Shown here piece by piece: positions 1 through 9,148 of a stretch of DNA of 64,000 bases. The notes beneath the pieces were generated by a model. That model saw only the letters and a program-made list of their open reading frames with translations. It was not told the origin of the DNA and made no database searches. This DNA is from IDS-8 sp035304345 (GTDB taxonomy: Bacteria > Pseudomonadota > Gammaproteobacteria > Steroidobacterales > Woeseiaceae), in NCBI GenBank assembly GCA_035304345.1, contig DATGQE010000099.1, forward strand, positions 17,667 to 81,666, written 5' to 3'. The position numbers and the translations under genes are program-made. Each line of letters opens with the position of its first letter. The stretch's first letter is position 1.

Positions 1-221
1 GTCAGTGCCTGGTCGTCGAGGGTGACGACCGGCGCGGCGGTGTCCGTCTCCGCCCGGCGTATGCGCGAGCCGGTGACGACGATCGACTCGACGGTTTCGT
101 CCGGCCCGGCGAGGTCGGGGCCCGAGACCTGGGCCGGGGCGACCCCCGGCAGTGCCAGGCTGCCGAGCGCTGCGGCCACGGCGAGCGCGGTGTGTTGACG
201 GCGGAATCTGCGAGACGGCAT
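1..221 (-). CDS. TonB-dependent receptor, N-terminal fragment (cut by window edge)
   Basis: Only the first ~73 residues are inside the window. They show a basic start, a hydrophobic signal segment ending near 'GVAPAQ', and the plug-domain signature 'IVVTGSRIRR' followed by 'TDTAAPVVTL'. This is the N-terminus of an outer-membrane TonB-dependent receptor. The same signature occurs in the complete receptors at 4172-7198 and 24600-27368. The ATG at 221-219 was chosen because the signal peptide begins there. Its upstream region shares a promoter-like element with the 4172-7198 receptor. The substrate cannot be told from this fragment; given the neighbours, a peptide-like ligand is a reasonable guess. 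Confidence 0.85.
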   Translation of the reverse strand, partial: MPSRRFRRQHTALAVAAALGSLALPGVAPAQVSGPDLAGPDETVESIVVTGSRIRRAETDTAAPVVTLDDQAL

Positions 222-307
222 GGCCTTTCCCCTGTTGAAGCATGACGGGCCGCCGCGGGGTCGCGGCGGCCACGGAATTCGTTTGAGACCTGGGTGATCG
301 GAGAATC

Positions 308-340
308 ATCTTACGCGCGGGCCGGGATTTTTCTTGTCGA
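308..340 (-). promoter_or_regulatory. Promoter-like element shared by two TonB receptor genes (copy 1)
   Basis: Read on the minus strand, TCGACAAGAAAAATCC (340-325) is followed after 21 bases from its first hexamer by TAAGAT (313-308), about 87 bases upstream of the receptor ATG. The second receptor has TCGACTAAAAAATCC and TACGCT with the same 21-base gap at 7317-7285. The conserved sequence and spacing suggest a common promoter or operator. The gap is longer than a sigma-70 spacer, so the first hexamer may be an activator site rather than a -35 box. Confidence 0.45.
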
Positions 341-432
341 TCGACGGCGAGGGTCCCCGGCCGCGCGAAAGTTCTATTCGCTGTTTCCCGCGGTCCGGCA
401 TTAATCTCGCCGGCGGAAGCGCGGGAGCGCTA

Positions 433-1686
433 TCACGCGAGCGCCGCGAGCAGGCGCTCCACGTCTTCCATGTCGTTGAACACCGAGACGCTCGCGCGGA
501 ACCGGTTGCGCCCGACCGAGATGGCGACGTTCGCCTGCTCGAGGCGCGGTGCGAGGCGCCGCGCGTTCTCCATCCAGCAGGCGACCATCGGCGCCCGGCT
601 TTCCGGCGGCGTGGCCAGTCGATAGCCGAGCCGCGGCAGCTCGGCTTTCAGCCGGTCCGTGAGCGTCCTCGCGTGCGCGTTGATGTTGTCCACGCCCACG
701 TCGAGGAGATAGCCGAGCGAGTGATCGAGGAGTGCCAGCACCGTGTGCGCGTACGTGCCCGTCGCAAACATGCCGCGCGCGTCCTCCCGGTAGGCGTAAT
801 CCGCGATCGCCTCGCCCGGCTCGTCGAACGGGTACACGTGCGTGCTGAAGCGACCGATGCCGTAGTACCCGTGCCGCACGCGGCGGAGCTCGGCGAGGCG
901 GTCGGCGCGCGCGTACAGGAAGCCGAGCCCGAAATCGGCCATCAGCCACTTGTAGCTCGAGCAGGCGGCGAAATCGACGCCGCTCGCTTTCACGTCCAGG
1001 GGGATGCAGCCGGCGGCGTGGATGATGTCGGCATATACCCGCGCGCCGTGGGCATGGGCGATCTCGCAGACGGCGGCGAGATCGTGCTCGAAGCCGTTCA
1101 CGGTCGACACGAGCGACAGGGACACGAGCCGCGTGCCGCGCCGCACGGCGCGCTCGATCGCATCCAGGGGGATGCGACCCTCGTCGTCGTGGCGCAGCCA
1201 GGTGACCTCGACACCCGCGCGCTCGAGATCGCCGTACAGCGGGAAGGAACCGAAGAAATGCAGCGTGTCGGTGACGACGTGCGCGCGTTTTTCGGGCAGC
1301 CCGAGCGCCTGCACGACGAGGTGCTCGCCGGCCGTCGTGCTCGGCACGAACGCGATCTCGGAGGGTTCGGCGTTGATGAGCTTCGCGAAACGCTCGATCA
1401 CGCGCCCGCTGTCGAGGCGATGGTCCGTGGCCCCGGGGACCTGCATGCGGCCGGCGAGATAGCGGTCGAGTGCCGCTTTCGCGCCGAGGCTGATCGGGTG
1501 GCGGCTACCGGAGTCGAGCCAGGTCACGTCCATGCGCGCGAAGGAGGCCTTGTCGGGCAGGCGGCGCGGAGCGGCCGGGGGCGCGGCGGGCAGTGCCTCC
1601 CCGGCGCCCGCGATCCCGGCCGCGAGCGGCAGCGCCCCCGCCGCGATCAGCCATTCCCTGCGCGTAATTGCCCTCGTGGTTGCCAT
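433..1686 (-). CDS. Class V aminotransferase-fold PLP enzyme, predicted Tat-exported
   Basis: 417 residues from the ATG at 1686, which has GGAG a few bases upstream and gives a clear twin-arginine leader ('ITRREWLIAAGALPL', residues 7-21); a longer in-frame start would bury the leader. The body is the class V fold of isopenicillin-N-epimerase and cysteine-desulfurase-like enzymes: phosphate-binding 'STTAGEH' (~116-122), 'DIIHAAG' with Asp220/His223 for the cofactor ring, and 'SSYKWLMADFGLGF' with the likely Schiff-base Lys246. A Tat signal implies that it folds around PLP and then works in the periplasm, which is uncommon. A leaderless paralogue lies at 31045-32127. The substrate is unknown; amino-acid epimerase or lyase activity is possible. 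It faces an Lrp-type regulator. Confidence 0.88.
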   Translation of the reverse strand: MATTRAITRREWLIAAGALPLAAGIAGAGEALPAAPPAAPRRLPDKASFARMDVTWLDSGSRHPISLGAKAALDRYLAGRMQVPGATDHRLDSGRVIERFAKLINAEPSEIAFVPSTTAGEHLVVQALGLPEKRAHVVTDTLHFFGSFPLYGDLERAGVEVTWLRHDDEGRIPLDAIERAVRRGTRLVSLSLVSTVNGFEHDLAAVCEIAHAHGARVYADIIHAAGCIPLDVKASGVDFAACSSYKWLMADFGLGFLYARADRLAELRRVRHGYYGIGRFSTHVYPFDEPGEAIADYAYREDARGMFATGTYAHTVLALLDHSLGYLLDVGVDNINAHARTLTDRLKAELPRLGYRLATPPESRAPMVACWMENARRLAPRLEQANVAISVGRNRFRASVSVFNDMEDVERLLAALA

Positions 1687-1766
1687 GGTTGGCTCCGTCG
1701 GCCAGGTCAGGAGCCAAGGATAGGCGGCGTGGGCAGGCAAAAACGACCGCCATGGGCGTGGGTAGT

Positions 1767-1781
1767 GCATTATCGTTGCGC
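1767..1781. promoter_or_regulatory. Candidate Lrp-family operator, site 1
   Basis: The site GCATTATCGTTGCGC lies about 80 bases upstream of the class V PLP gene. Close variants occur upstream of the lrp-like gene (GCAAAATCGTTGCC, 2037-2050) and the aminotransferase at 16809 (GCATAACAATTGCGC, 16746-16760). A regulator-operator link is inferred from this sharing only. The rest of 1687-2076 (390 bases) between the divergent genes holds no convincing gene. Confidence 0.35.
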
Positions 1782-2036
1782 GACGGGGGTCGATTACCCC
1801 GATATGGGGCGAAATCGTGCCGGAGGCCGTTGCTACCATTCATGATCCGGCGCGACGCTTGGGTTTGCTCGGCCGGCTGGTGGTCGCCGGCGTGTGGGCG
1901 CCGGTTCCCAGCCGCCGAGCCTCCACAGCCGGACGATACCGTGGCGACAGGTGCGGGGGACGACGCCGGGCGCGCATAAGTCTGACGCTGCCCGCGGCTA
2001 CCAGGGGTTTGACGTTGCCGTCGTACGTCGGTTGAC

Positions 2037-2050
2037 GCAAAATCGTTGCC
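2037..2050. promoter_or_regulatory. Candidate Lrp-family operator, site 2 (autoregulatory position)
   Basis: GCAAAATCGTTGCC lies 26 bases before the lrp-like start codon. It matches the site at 1767-1781 closely, and a partial copy (GACGTTGCCG) lies just upstream at 2011-2020. This position fits autoregulation, which is common for Lrp/AsnC proteins. Confidence 0.35.
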
Positions 2051-2076
2051 GTCTTGGGCGCTAGCAGGAGCAATTG

Positions 2077-2559
2077 GTGGCCGACGAGCTGTCTCCCATC
2101 GACCTCCGGATCCTGGAGCAGATACAAAAAGATGCGTCCCTGTCGACCGGCCAGCTTGCCGAGCGGGTGGGCCTGTCGCAGTCGCCTTGCTGGCGGCGCC
2201 TGCAGCGGCTGAAGAGCGAGGGCTACATCAAGGGACAGGTGGCGCTGCTGGACCGGCACCGGTTCGGCTCGAGCCTCATCATCTTCGCCTACCTGAAAAT
2301 GACGACGCTCACCGAGGAGAAGCGGGCGGAATTCGTGCGCAAGATCGAGCTCACCCCGGAGATCGTCGAATGTCACACGCTGTTCGGCGACAAGGACATC
2401 CTCATCAAGGTGGTGGCGTCGTCGATGGAGTGGTACCAGAAATTCATCTTCAACGTGGTGCTCAAGCTCCCGGGCGTGCTCGACATCCAGTCGACGGTCA
2501 CCTTGTCCGAGATCAAATCAACCACCGCCATTCCGCTGCGGACGTCCAAGGTCTTCTGA
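2077..2559 (+). CDS. Lrp/AsnC family transcriptional regulator
   Basis: 160 residues, the usual family length. An N-terminal winged helix-turn-helix (~4-62, 'LSTGQLAERVGLSQSPCWRRLQRL') is followed by the effector-binding RAM domain with 'VECHTLFGDKDILIKVVA'. GTG at 2077 was chosen because AGGAG at 2066-2070 sits 6 bases before it; TTG at 2074 would leave only 3. Lrp-type proteins sense amino acids and control their transport and catabolism. The gene diverges from an exported PLP enzyme, so it probably senses an amino acid released by this locus. Shared upstream sites at 1767, 2037 and 16746 are its possible targets. Confidence 0.93.
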   Translation: MADELSPIDLRILEQIQKDASLSTGQLAERVGLSQSPCWRRLQRLKSEGYIKGQVALLDRHRFGSSLIIFAYLKMTTLTEEKRAEFVRKIELTPEIVECHTLFGDKDILIKVVASSMEWYQKFIFNVVLKLPGVLDIQSTVTLSEIKSTTAIPLRTSKVF

Positions 2560-2565
2560 CCTACG

Positions 2566-2617
2566 GGCGCGGCGCGCCGGACCGGCGACGCGATCAGCGG
2601 CTGCTGCGCGCCGCGCC
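2566..2617. terminator. GC-rich inverted repeat between convergent genes
   Basis: GGCGCGGCGCGC at 2566-2577 is an exact inverted match to 2606-2617, with a 28-base loop. It fills the gap between the convergent lrp-like and M61-like genes. There is no T-tract, so it is only a possible bidirectional terminator. Confidence 0.4.
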
Positions 2618-2628
2618 GACCGGGCGGA

Positions 2629-4167
2629 TCACCAGCGACGGCATTCCTCGTCGGCCACGCTCTCGACGCGCACCCATTCGTACCCCTCGGTGCCGTCGTC
2701 ATAGGTCGCCGGCTGCCGTTCGAAGCAGGGGCCGAATGCCTCGGAAGGCGGCACGACCAGCGCGCCGTCGACGATGCCTTCCGTGAACGCGGTCCTTTCC
2801 GACTCGCCGGCCGCCGCCGCGAGCGCGTCGAGCAGGATCTCGCGCGTGAGCGCCTCGCCGTTACGCCGCGCCTCGAACAGGGGCAGGATCACGTCGTCGA
2901 GCGTGCGCCGGCCGCCGGATGCGGCACGGATCCGCGCGTCCGCCGCGGCGAAGTACAGGCTGCCGCGCGTGTAGGCGATGTTCTGCGCGCTGCCCGCGCC
3001 GATACCGGTGCTGAAACCGAGGCGAAAGAGCTCATCGGCCGAGGCGCTCCGGTACGGGCTCGAGTAGTAGTTGCGTGCACTCGAGTTGATGCTGTCGAGG
3101 TAATCGTCCACCGGTGCGAGCCCGGAACGCAGGAGGAGCAGGCGCGTGTAGTGCACGTTCAGCCCTTCGGCGAACCACGCGGCCCCGCCCGGCGGCTCGC
3201 CGGCCAGCCCGCCGACGAACAGGTGACCCATCTCGTGGAACAGCGTGCCGCGCGGTGCCTGCGCGCCCGGCTCCGGGTCGCCTTCGGGGACACCCACCAT
3301 GAAGGAGTTGCCGAGTGCCGTGCCGCCGAGACCCTGTTCCGCCGGGACCGCGCGCACGAAGACCCGGTAGGCCGGCGTCGTGTCGTCCCGGAAGAAGCGC
3401 CGCAGGTAAGCGTAGGCTTCCGCGGTCCAGGCCATCTCGGCGGGCGCGTCGAATCGCGTCCGGCCGAGCCAGTACGCGTGAAAGGAGGAATTCGTGTCCT
3501 CCGCCGCAAAGCGCCCGAGCGGGCCTGCCATGTAGTAAGCCTGTACCAGCCGGTCGCCCGGACCCTCGAGCTCGAGCGCGCCCTCGCCGTGGGTACTGGC
3601 GGCGAACGCGCCCGGTGCGAGGTCATCGAGGTCCCAGCGGACGCGCCAGCTCGCGTCGAGCCCCTGCGGGAGCACGAACAGCGCCATGCCGCCGCTGCTG
3701 ACGCCGCCGCCGTGGGCGTAGAAATCGAACTGCGGCCCCCGCAGCGGTTGTGCAGCCGGGGTGACCCGGTACGACACCGTGACCGGCGCGACCACCGGCC
3801 GCTCCGCGCGCCAGTGGCGGTAGTAGGGAAAACCGCCGGGATCGGCCGGGTCGTCTGCGATGCCGAGCGGCACGCGGCCGTCGGCGTCCTGCACGACGAG
3901 CTCGTGGACGGCGTCGGCCATGCCGGTCCGGCCGGCGTACACGATCGGCGCCTTCAGGTGGAATGCGTCCGCTGCCCCGCCAAGCTCACCGCGGTAGACC
4001 GACGACACCTCGATCGCGGTGACCTGCTCGCCCTGCCCGCGCACGGGGTGCAGCGAGATCTCCGCCTCGGGCTTTGCCGCCGCGGCGCCGGATTCGGCCG
4101 CTGCGGCGGGCGCGACCTGGGCGAGGGCGAGGCAACAGCCGAGCGCCGCGACGATTCGCGCACGCAT
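2629..4167 (-). CDS. M61-like zinc metallopeptidase (gluzincin), secreted
   Basis: 512 residues from ATG 4167, 4 bases after the stop of the upstream TonB receptor. The N-terminus is a signal peptide ('ALGCCLALAQVAPAAAA', ~8-24). The zinc site is complete: HEMGH (His311, Glu312, His315) and Glu334 in 'WFAEGLNVHY', giving the HExxH-x18-E spacing of the M1/M61 clan. M61 enzymes are glycyl- or general aminopeptidases. The large N-terminal part (~30-260) lacks motifs I recognise. It is the last gene of an S10 peptidase-TonB receptor-M61 operon, so it probably trims peptides in the periplasm. The exact family is less certain than the clan. Confidence 0.82.
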   Translation of the reverse strand: MRARIVAALGCCLALAQVAPAAAAESGAAAAKPEAEISLHPVRGQGEQVTAIEVSSVYRGELGGAADAFHLKAPIVYAGRTGMADAVHELVVQDADGRVPLGIADDPADPGGFPYYRHWRAERPVVAPVTVSYRVTPAAQPLRGPQFDFYAHGGGVSSGGMALFVLPQGLDASWRVRWDLDDLAPGAFAASTHGEGALELEGPGDRLVQAYYMAGPLGRFAAEDTNSSFHAYWLGRTRFDAPAEMAWTAEAYAYLRRFFRDDTTPAYRVFVRAVPAEQGLGGTALGNSFMVGVPEGDPEPGAQAPRGTLFHEMGHLFVGGLAGEPPGGAAWFAEGLNVHYTRLLLLRSGLAPVDDYLDSINSSARNYYSSPYRSASADELFRLGFSTGIGAGSAQNIAYTRGSLYFAAADARIRAASGGRRTLDDVILPLFEARRNGEALTREILLDALAAAAGESERTAFTEGIVDGALVVPPSEAFGPCFERQPATYDDGTEGYEWVRVESVADEECRRW

Positions 4168-4171
4168 CCGG

Positions 4172-7100
4172 CTAGAAACGCATGTCCGCGCCGACGAAGA
4201 ACCTCCGGCCCAGCACGTCGCCGTGCGTGAACGTGGGGAACGAAGGCATCCGGTCGGTGAGGTTCGTGACGCCCGCGCGTACCGCGAGGGATTCGTTGAC
4301 GTCGTAGCGGCCCGAGATCGAGTGCGTGACGTTCGAGGCAATCACCGGGTTGAGGCTGTTCTCGATCTTGGCGTTCTCGTTCGCCTTCACGCTGTCGATG
4401 TAATAGAGCTGGTAGCTCAGGCGCAAGGGCCCCCGGTTCCAGGCCGCGTCGAAGCGCCCGACCCAGTCCGGGTCCGCCAGCGTGCCGTCGGTGCGGCTCA
4501 AGTCGAAGCCGGTCACCGAGGTTTCGTGCAGCGCCTTGTGCGTGGCCTGGGCCGAGAGGAACAGCCGGCCGGGATCCCCGCGGCGCACGACCGCATCCAG
4601 GGGGAATTCCCACGAGAGGGCGTAGATCTCGCCCTTGAACCGTATGGAGCCGGCGTTCACGAACGTCGTGCGGCCGGTGACGATGGAGCCCGAGTTGATG
4701 TCGGTCGGCTCGGTGTCCTCGCGGGTGAAGGCGTTGCAGAACTCCGGCGGTTGCGGCGACGAGTCGTAACAGACCGCCGCAAAATCGGCCGTGGTGAACG
4801 GCGAGAGGCCGTCGGTCAGGTCGATCTCGATGCGGTCGACCGACAGCGTGAGGCCCGGGACCCAGCGGGGCTCGAGCACGAAACCGAAGGTCCAGGTATC
4901 GGACACCTCGTTCTCGAGATCCGGGTTGCCCCCGCTGGTGATGAGCGCCGAGGTGAAGTTGCTGCTTTCGTTCTGGTAGACGTCCAGCGGCGCCCGGTCG
5001 GGGTGCTGCGCCCACTCGGCTTCGCAGTTCGCCCGCCGCACGTCCGGCGCCGGGCCGCGGTTGATCTCGCGGGAATCGCAGGGATCGACGCCGCTGATGT
5101 TCGTCAGGGCGACGTTCGTCGGCTGGAAGATCTGGGTCAGCGTCGGCGCGCGGAAGTTGCGGCTGCGGGTGGCGCGCAGCGTCAGGTCTTCCGACAGCGC
5201 CCAGCGCAGGTTCCCGGCCCACACGTTCTCGGTGCCGGCGATGGAATTGTCGACGTAGCGGTACGAGCCGGAGAGCTCGACGATGTCGGCGAACGGAACG
5301 TCGCCGACGACCGGCACCAAGAGCTCGGCCGCAAATTCGTCGGTGTAGTAGCTGCCCGAGGTCGGGACCTGCATCGTGCCCGTCCCGACGATGCCCTGCT
5401 GGTTGGCGAGCGACGGGATGAACTCGGCGTACTCGTCGCGATGCTCGTAGGAGAGCACGGTCTTCACCGTGCCCGCCGGCAGCGCGAACAGGTCCGTGCC
5501 GACGGTCGCGAGGATGTCGACCTGGCGGTTGTGGTAGTCCTGGCCGGTCGGCACGAGGACGTAGCTGCGCGCCGCCGGGCTCGATTGCCCGACCCCGAAC
5601 GGGTTGAACGCCACGCAGTCGGGATCGTCGTTGTCCGGGTCGGCATCCATGTTGACGCGGCACGCGGCGCCGCCGGCACCGTCGCCGACCGCATCGACCG
5701 CCCGGAAGAACCGCGCCGTGTGCACGCCCAGCCGGTTCACGTCGCCGTCGACTTCGGCATAGCTGCCGGAGAGCGACCAGTAGTAGCTGCGCTCGCCGAA
5801 GTCGAAGTCGCCTTCCAGGCCCACGAGTCCGCGCCAGGTAGTCGTGATGTTCTCCTCGGCGTTGTCGGGAAACAGGTCGCGGTAGAAATGCTTCGACAGG
5901 AACAGCGGCGTGCCGGTGGCGAACGACGGACGCGCCGCGGTGAGCGAGTCGATCACGGACTGCGACAGGAACGGGTTGTCGTTGTAAATGCGGATCGCCT
6001 CGGATCCCGAACCCACCGGGCTCAGGACGGTGCGTGCGGCACCCTGCGGAAACGCCTCGCCCACCGTGCGCGCGTACAGGAGCTCGACGTTGAGGCGCAG
6101 GTCGTCCGTGAGGTCGTAGTGACCGATCACGTTCGTCGCAAACCGCTCGACGCCCGTCCGCAACCCGGTGAGCTCTTCGTAGCCGGTGCCGTCGCCACCG
6201 TCTGCGAACGGTATCGAGATCGTCCGGCCGGGATCGTAGGGAATGATGCTCTGCCCGTCGGGCGAGAACTGGATGGGCGAGCCGTCGAGCATCGTGAAAC
6301 AGGGGCCGATGGGAGGCGGTTGCACCCCCGGCACGGTCAGCGCGCAGGGCGGGATCGTGTCCGCGCCGAAAATCACGCCGTTCTCGTTGAAAGCCTGGAA
6401 CGTCCGATCGTAGAGGCGCAGCCGGTCCGGGATGCCGTCGTTCGGCCCCGTGTCGGCCGGATTGGGCTCGGAATGCAGCGTGATGCGCTCCACCCACTCG
6501 CGGCGATCGGTGTAGAACAGCGAAGGCGTTTCGCTCCACTCGCCGCTGATGGCGACGTTGCCGCGGCCGCCGCCGAAGTTGAAGCCGGCGGCCGCGCGGA
6601 CGAGCGGCTGCAGGTAGTCACCCTCGTCGCTGTCGCCCACCTGCATGTCGATCGCAAAACCCTCGAAATCGTCTTTCAGCACGTAGTTGACGACGCCGGA
6701 AATGGCATCCGAGCCGTACACGGCGGCACCGCCCGCCTGCACGATTTCGATGCGGTCGAGCAGCATCATGGGAATGACGTTCGTGTCCACGCGCGGCTCC
6801 TCGAGACCGCTCGAGGACGTGACGAAGCGCCGGCCGTTGACGAGCGTCAGGGTGCGGCCTGAACCGATGCCGAAGAGATCCGGGAACTGCTGCCCGGCGC
6901 CGCTCGAGGCGCCACTCCCGTCGGCCTGGTTGAGCTGCGGCGTGAGGGACGGTACCTGGTTCAAGGCCTCGGCGGCGCTGATGTAGCCCCGGTCTTCGAA
7001 ATCGACGAGGCCGATGTCCGTGATGGGCGCCGCGGTATCGGCGGTGGAGCGCCGGATGCGCGATCCGGTCACCACGATCGTGTCCTCGGACGCCTGGGCC

Positions 7101-7198
7101 TCGTCCTGGGCGCTCGCGCTCGGTACGAAGGCCGGTCCGCACGCAGCCGCGATCGCCGCGGCGGCCACGAGCCCCCGGCTTTTTCTGTGCTGGTTCAT
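4172..7198 (-). CDS. TonB-dependent receptor
   Basis: 1008 residues: signal peptide to about residue 30 ('FVPSASAQ'), plug domain opening with 'IVVTGSRIRR' (~41-50) and containing 'GSGRTLTLVNGRRFV' and 'GGAAVYGSDAISGVVNYVL', then a large 22-strand-type barrel ending in the aromatic signature 'RRFFVGADMRF', needed for outer-membrane insertion. Plug wording and size match the large proteobacterial receptors for peptides, plant compounds or glycans. It is flanked by an S10 carboxypeptidase upstream and an M61-like peptidase 4 bases downstream, which argues for a peptide ligand (inference). It looks intact. Confidence 0.95.
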   Translation of the reverse strand: MNQHRKSRGLVAAAAIAAACGPAFVPSASAQDEAQASEDTIVVTGSRIRRSTADTAAPITDIGLVDFEDRGYISAAEALNQVPSLTPQLNQADGSGASSGAGQQFPDLFGIGSGRTLTLVNGRRFVTSSSGLEEPRVDTNVIPMMLLDRIEIVQAGGAAVYGSDAISGVVNYVLKDDFEGFAIDMQVGDSDEGDYLQPLVRAAAGFNFGGGRGNVAISGEWSETPSLFYTDRREWVERITLHSEPNPADTGPNDGIPDRLRLYDRTFQAFNENGVIFGADTIPPCALTVPGVQPPPIGPCFTMLDGSPIQFSPDGQSIIPYDPGRTISIPFADGGDGTGYEELTGLRTGVERFATNVIGHYDLTDDLRLNVELLYARTVGEAFPQGAARTVLSPVGSGSEAIRIYNDNPFLSQSVIDSLTAARPSFATGTPLFLSKHFYRDLFPDNAEENITTTWRGLVGLEGDFDFGERSYYWSLSGSYAEVDGDVNRLGVHTARFFRAVDAVGDGAGGAACRVNMDADPDNDDPDCVAFNPFGVGQSSPAARSYVLVPTGQDYHNRQVDILATVGTDLFALPAGTVKTVLSYEHRDEYAEFIPSLANQQGIVGTGTMQVPTSGSYYTDEFAAELLVPVVGDVPFADIVELSGSYRYVDNSIAGTENVWAGNLRWALSEDLTLRATRSRNFRAPTLTQIFQPTNVALTNISGVDPCDSREINRGPAPDVRRANCEAEWAQHPDRAPLDVYQNESSNFTSALITSGGNPDLENEVSDTWTFGFVLEPRWVPGLTLSVDRIEIDLTDGLSPFTTADFAAVCYDSSPQPPEFCNAFTREDTEPTDINSGSIVTGRTTFVNAGSIRFKGEIYALSWEFPLDAVVRRGDPGRLFLSAQATHKALHETSVTGFDLSRTDGTLADPDWVGRFDAAWNRGPLRLSYQLYYIDSVKANENAKIENSLNPVIASNVTHSISGRYDVNESLAVRAGVTNLTDRMPSFPTFTHGDVLGRRFFVGADMRF

Positions 7199-7284
7199 GA
7201 TGTGCTATCCCCCCGCATGGGCATTCCCGCGGGGTGCACGCGGCACCTCGTGCGGCGCCGGCCCGCGGGCGTCGTCGACAAACT

Positions 7285-7317
7285 AGCGTAGCGTCCGCGC
7301 GTGGATTTTTTAGTCGA
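7285..7317 (-). promoter_or_regulatory. Promoter-like element shared by two TonB receptor genes (copy 2)
   Basis: Minus-strand TCGACTAAAAAATCC (7317-7303) and TACGCT (7290-7285), about 87 bases upstream of the receptor ATG, mirror copy 1 at 308-340 in sequence, spacing and distance to the gene. The receptor may therefore have its own promoter in the 205-base gap after the S10 gene. Confidence 0.45.
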
Positions 7318-7403
7318 TTGCGACTGCCGCCGGCCCGCGAGAGGCGGTTTTTATTCGTCAACGATCGCGCGCGCGAATTGATCCGTGCGCCGCGGCGGCG
7401 CGC

Positions 7404-8894
7404 TCAGTCGCCGGTCCCGCCCGCCATGAACTCGCGCAACGCCTGCGACAGGATCGCCTTGTTGTCGTCCCCCTGGAATACCGAGTGCGGACCGGCGAGC
7501 AGGATCTCCTGCACGCGCTCCTGCGGCAGGCCCGCCTGCTCCACGGCGAGGCGGGCGGCGTACGCCGGCGTCGACAGGTCGTAGTACCCGTTGGTCCAGA
7601 CGAGGCGCAGCCCGGGATCGTCCTGCATCGCCCGGGCGATCATCGGCATGATCGGGGGACTGCCTTCGTGATCCCACGCCTGGTTGGCATCGAAATTGAC
7701 GCCGCGGTACTGCGGCACGGCCGTCTCGAAGGCGAGGTCTTCGGTCAGGTAGCGCTCGAGCGCCGTCGGCGGGCGGTCGGTAAGCGGCGGCTGGTTCGGC
7801 TCGTCGATGCCGATCAGTCCGGAGCCGTCGATCTTGAGCCCGCCGGGCCCGAACATCGTGGGATCGCCGGCCGCGCCGCGGGTCGCGCCTTCCAGGGGCG
7901 CGCTGACCCGCGTGTCGAGCTGGCCGGTGCGCAGCCCGCGATCGGCGATCAGCGTGAACATGAAGTCGTCCTTCGCGAGCCTGAGGTTCTTGTCGGCGAT
8001 GAAGTCGGCCGGGATGCCGATCAGCGCCGCCATCGCCCGCGCAACCCGGCGTTTCTCGTCCTCCGGCAACGCGTCGCCCTGCGCGAGCGCCGCGCGCAAG
8101 GTGCTGCCGGCGAAGTCGGCCGCGTCCTCGAACACTTCCGCGACCGTGCGGTCCCGCGGGATCTTTTCCCAGTACCACGCGGTCGCCGCCATGCTCGGGA
8201 AGTCGCCGATGACGCGCTCGTCGGGGTCGTTGCCGGTGTGGCCGACCATGGCGACCTGCACGACGCCGTCGATGCGGAGCTCGTGCTGGTGGTTTGCGAG
8301 CAGGTAGGCGTTGCGCACCGTGCCGTAGCTTTCGCCGATGAGGTAGCGCGGCGAGGCCTCGCGCCCGTTGTCCCGCAACCAGCGGGCGATCACGGTGGCG
8401 ACCGACTTCGCGTCGCCGGTGCGGCTCCAGTACTGCTTGCCCGCCTCGGTGGTGAAATTGCGGCTGAATCCCGCGCCGACCGGGTCGATGAACACGAGAT
8501 CGACCGCGTCCAGCAGGCTGTACGGATTGGGACGGATCGTATCGCCCTCGCGGATGCGGGGGCCGATGCCGTCCATGTGCAGCGGCGACGATGACGCGCC
8601 GGGACCGCCGTTGAACACGAAGGCGACGGGCCGCTGCGCCGGGTCGGGCACGCCGTCCCGGACATAGGCAATCGTGACCAGGTGGGCGTTCGGGATGCCG
8701 TCCGGCCCTGACAGGAAGTTCTCGCGGACCGTGGCGGTGTAATGCACCGTCTCGCCGTTGAACTCGCCGCTGTGGCGAGTGACCGACACGACCGGCTCGC
8801 GCGTGCGGGCCGGCTCGCCCGCCGTGCTCCCGGCCGGCGTGGCCCAGGCGACCGCCGCAAGCATCAGCAGCAGCGCTGGCGTCAGGCGTCTCAT
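7404..8894 (-). CDS. S10 family serine carboxypeptidase, periplasmic (copy A)
   Basis: 496 residues. ATG 8894 is preferred to ATG 8900 because GAGGGG ends exactly 6 bases before it. A signal peptide (~1-25) precedes the alpha/beta-hydrolase domain: oxyanion motif 'FNGGPGASS' (~94-102), 'DPVGAGFSR' (~137-145), nucleophile elbow GESYG (Ser189), and a C-terminal 'AGPHSVFQ' supplying the catalytic His. S10 enzymes remove C-terminal residues from peptides. First gene of the minus-strand operon with the TonB receptor and M61-like peptidase. It is the most divergent of the four copies in the two main loci; the usual GGHM around the His is replaced by GPHSV. Confidence 0.92.
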   Translation of the reverse strand: MRRLTPALLLMLAAVAWATPAGSTAGEPARTREPVVSVTRHSGEFNGETVHYTATVRENFLSGPDGIPNAHLVTIAYVRDGVPDPAQRPVAFVFNGGPGASSSPLHMDGIGPRIREGDTIRPNPYSLLDAVDLVFIDPVGAGFSRNFTTEAGKQYWSRTGDAKSVATVIARWLRDNGREASPRYLIGESYGTVRNAYLLANHQHELRIDGVVQVAMVGHTGNDPDERVIGDFPSMAATAWYWEKIPRDRTVAEVFEDAADFAGSTLRAALAQGDALPEDEKRRVARAMAALIGIPADFIADKNLRLAKDDFMFTLIADRGLRTGQLDTRVSAPLEGATRGAAGDPTMFGPGGLKIDGSGLIGIDEPNQPPLTDRPPTALERYLTEDLAFETAVPQYRGVNFDANQAWDHEGSPPIMPMIARAMQDDPGLRLVWTNGYYDLSTPAYAARLAVEQAGLPQERVQEILLAGPHSVFQGDDNKAILSQALREFMAGGTGD

Positions 8895-9142
8895 CGGCAT
8901 CCCCTCGTGTTCCCCGCGTGCTCCCGCGGCGCGCGACACATGCGCACCGGGAGCCCGCATTGCGCGTCGCGCCGCGGACGCGCGGCCGGCATGTCGCCTG
9001 CGACGCGCTGCGCGCGTGCGGGCAGCTCCCAAGCCTCCTGTTGCGCGTTTGCAATCACGTCGACGTCCCTCGGAAGAATTGTCCGTGCTTGACGCTCGCG
9101 TACGGGCCGCCTCGAGCGGCCGATGCTGGCGTCGGGGGCCAG

Positions 9143-9148
9143 ACTATA
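9143..9148 (-). promoter_or_regulatory. Possible -10 box for the minus-strand S10 operon
   Basis: TATAGT on the minus strand stands out in GC-rich sequence about 250 bases upstream of the S10 gene. No good -35 is visible. The rest of 8895-9281 has TAGAAT at 9231-9236 as a possible -10 for the small plus-strand gene, and nothing else I can support. Confidence 0.25.

Noticed and set aside
4019..6862. 947-residue open frame on the plus strand opposite the TonB receptor
   Set aside because: It is antisense to a full receptor with signal peptide, plug motifs and barrel end. Its composition (Arg/Val/Ala/Asp-rich, no domain) is typical of the complementary frame in GC-rich genes.
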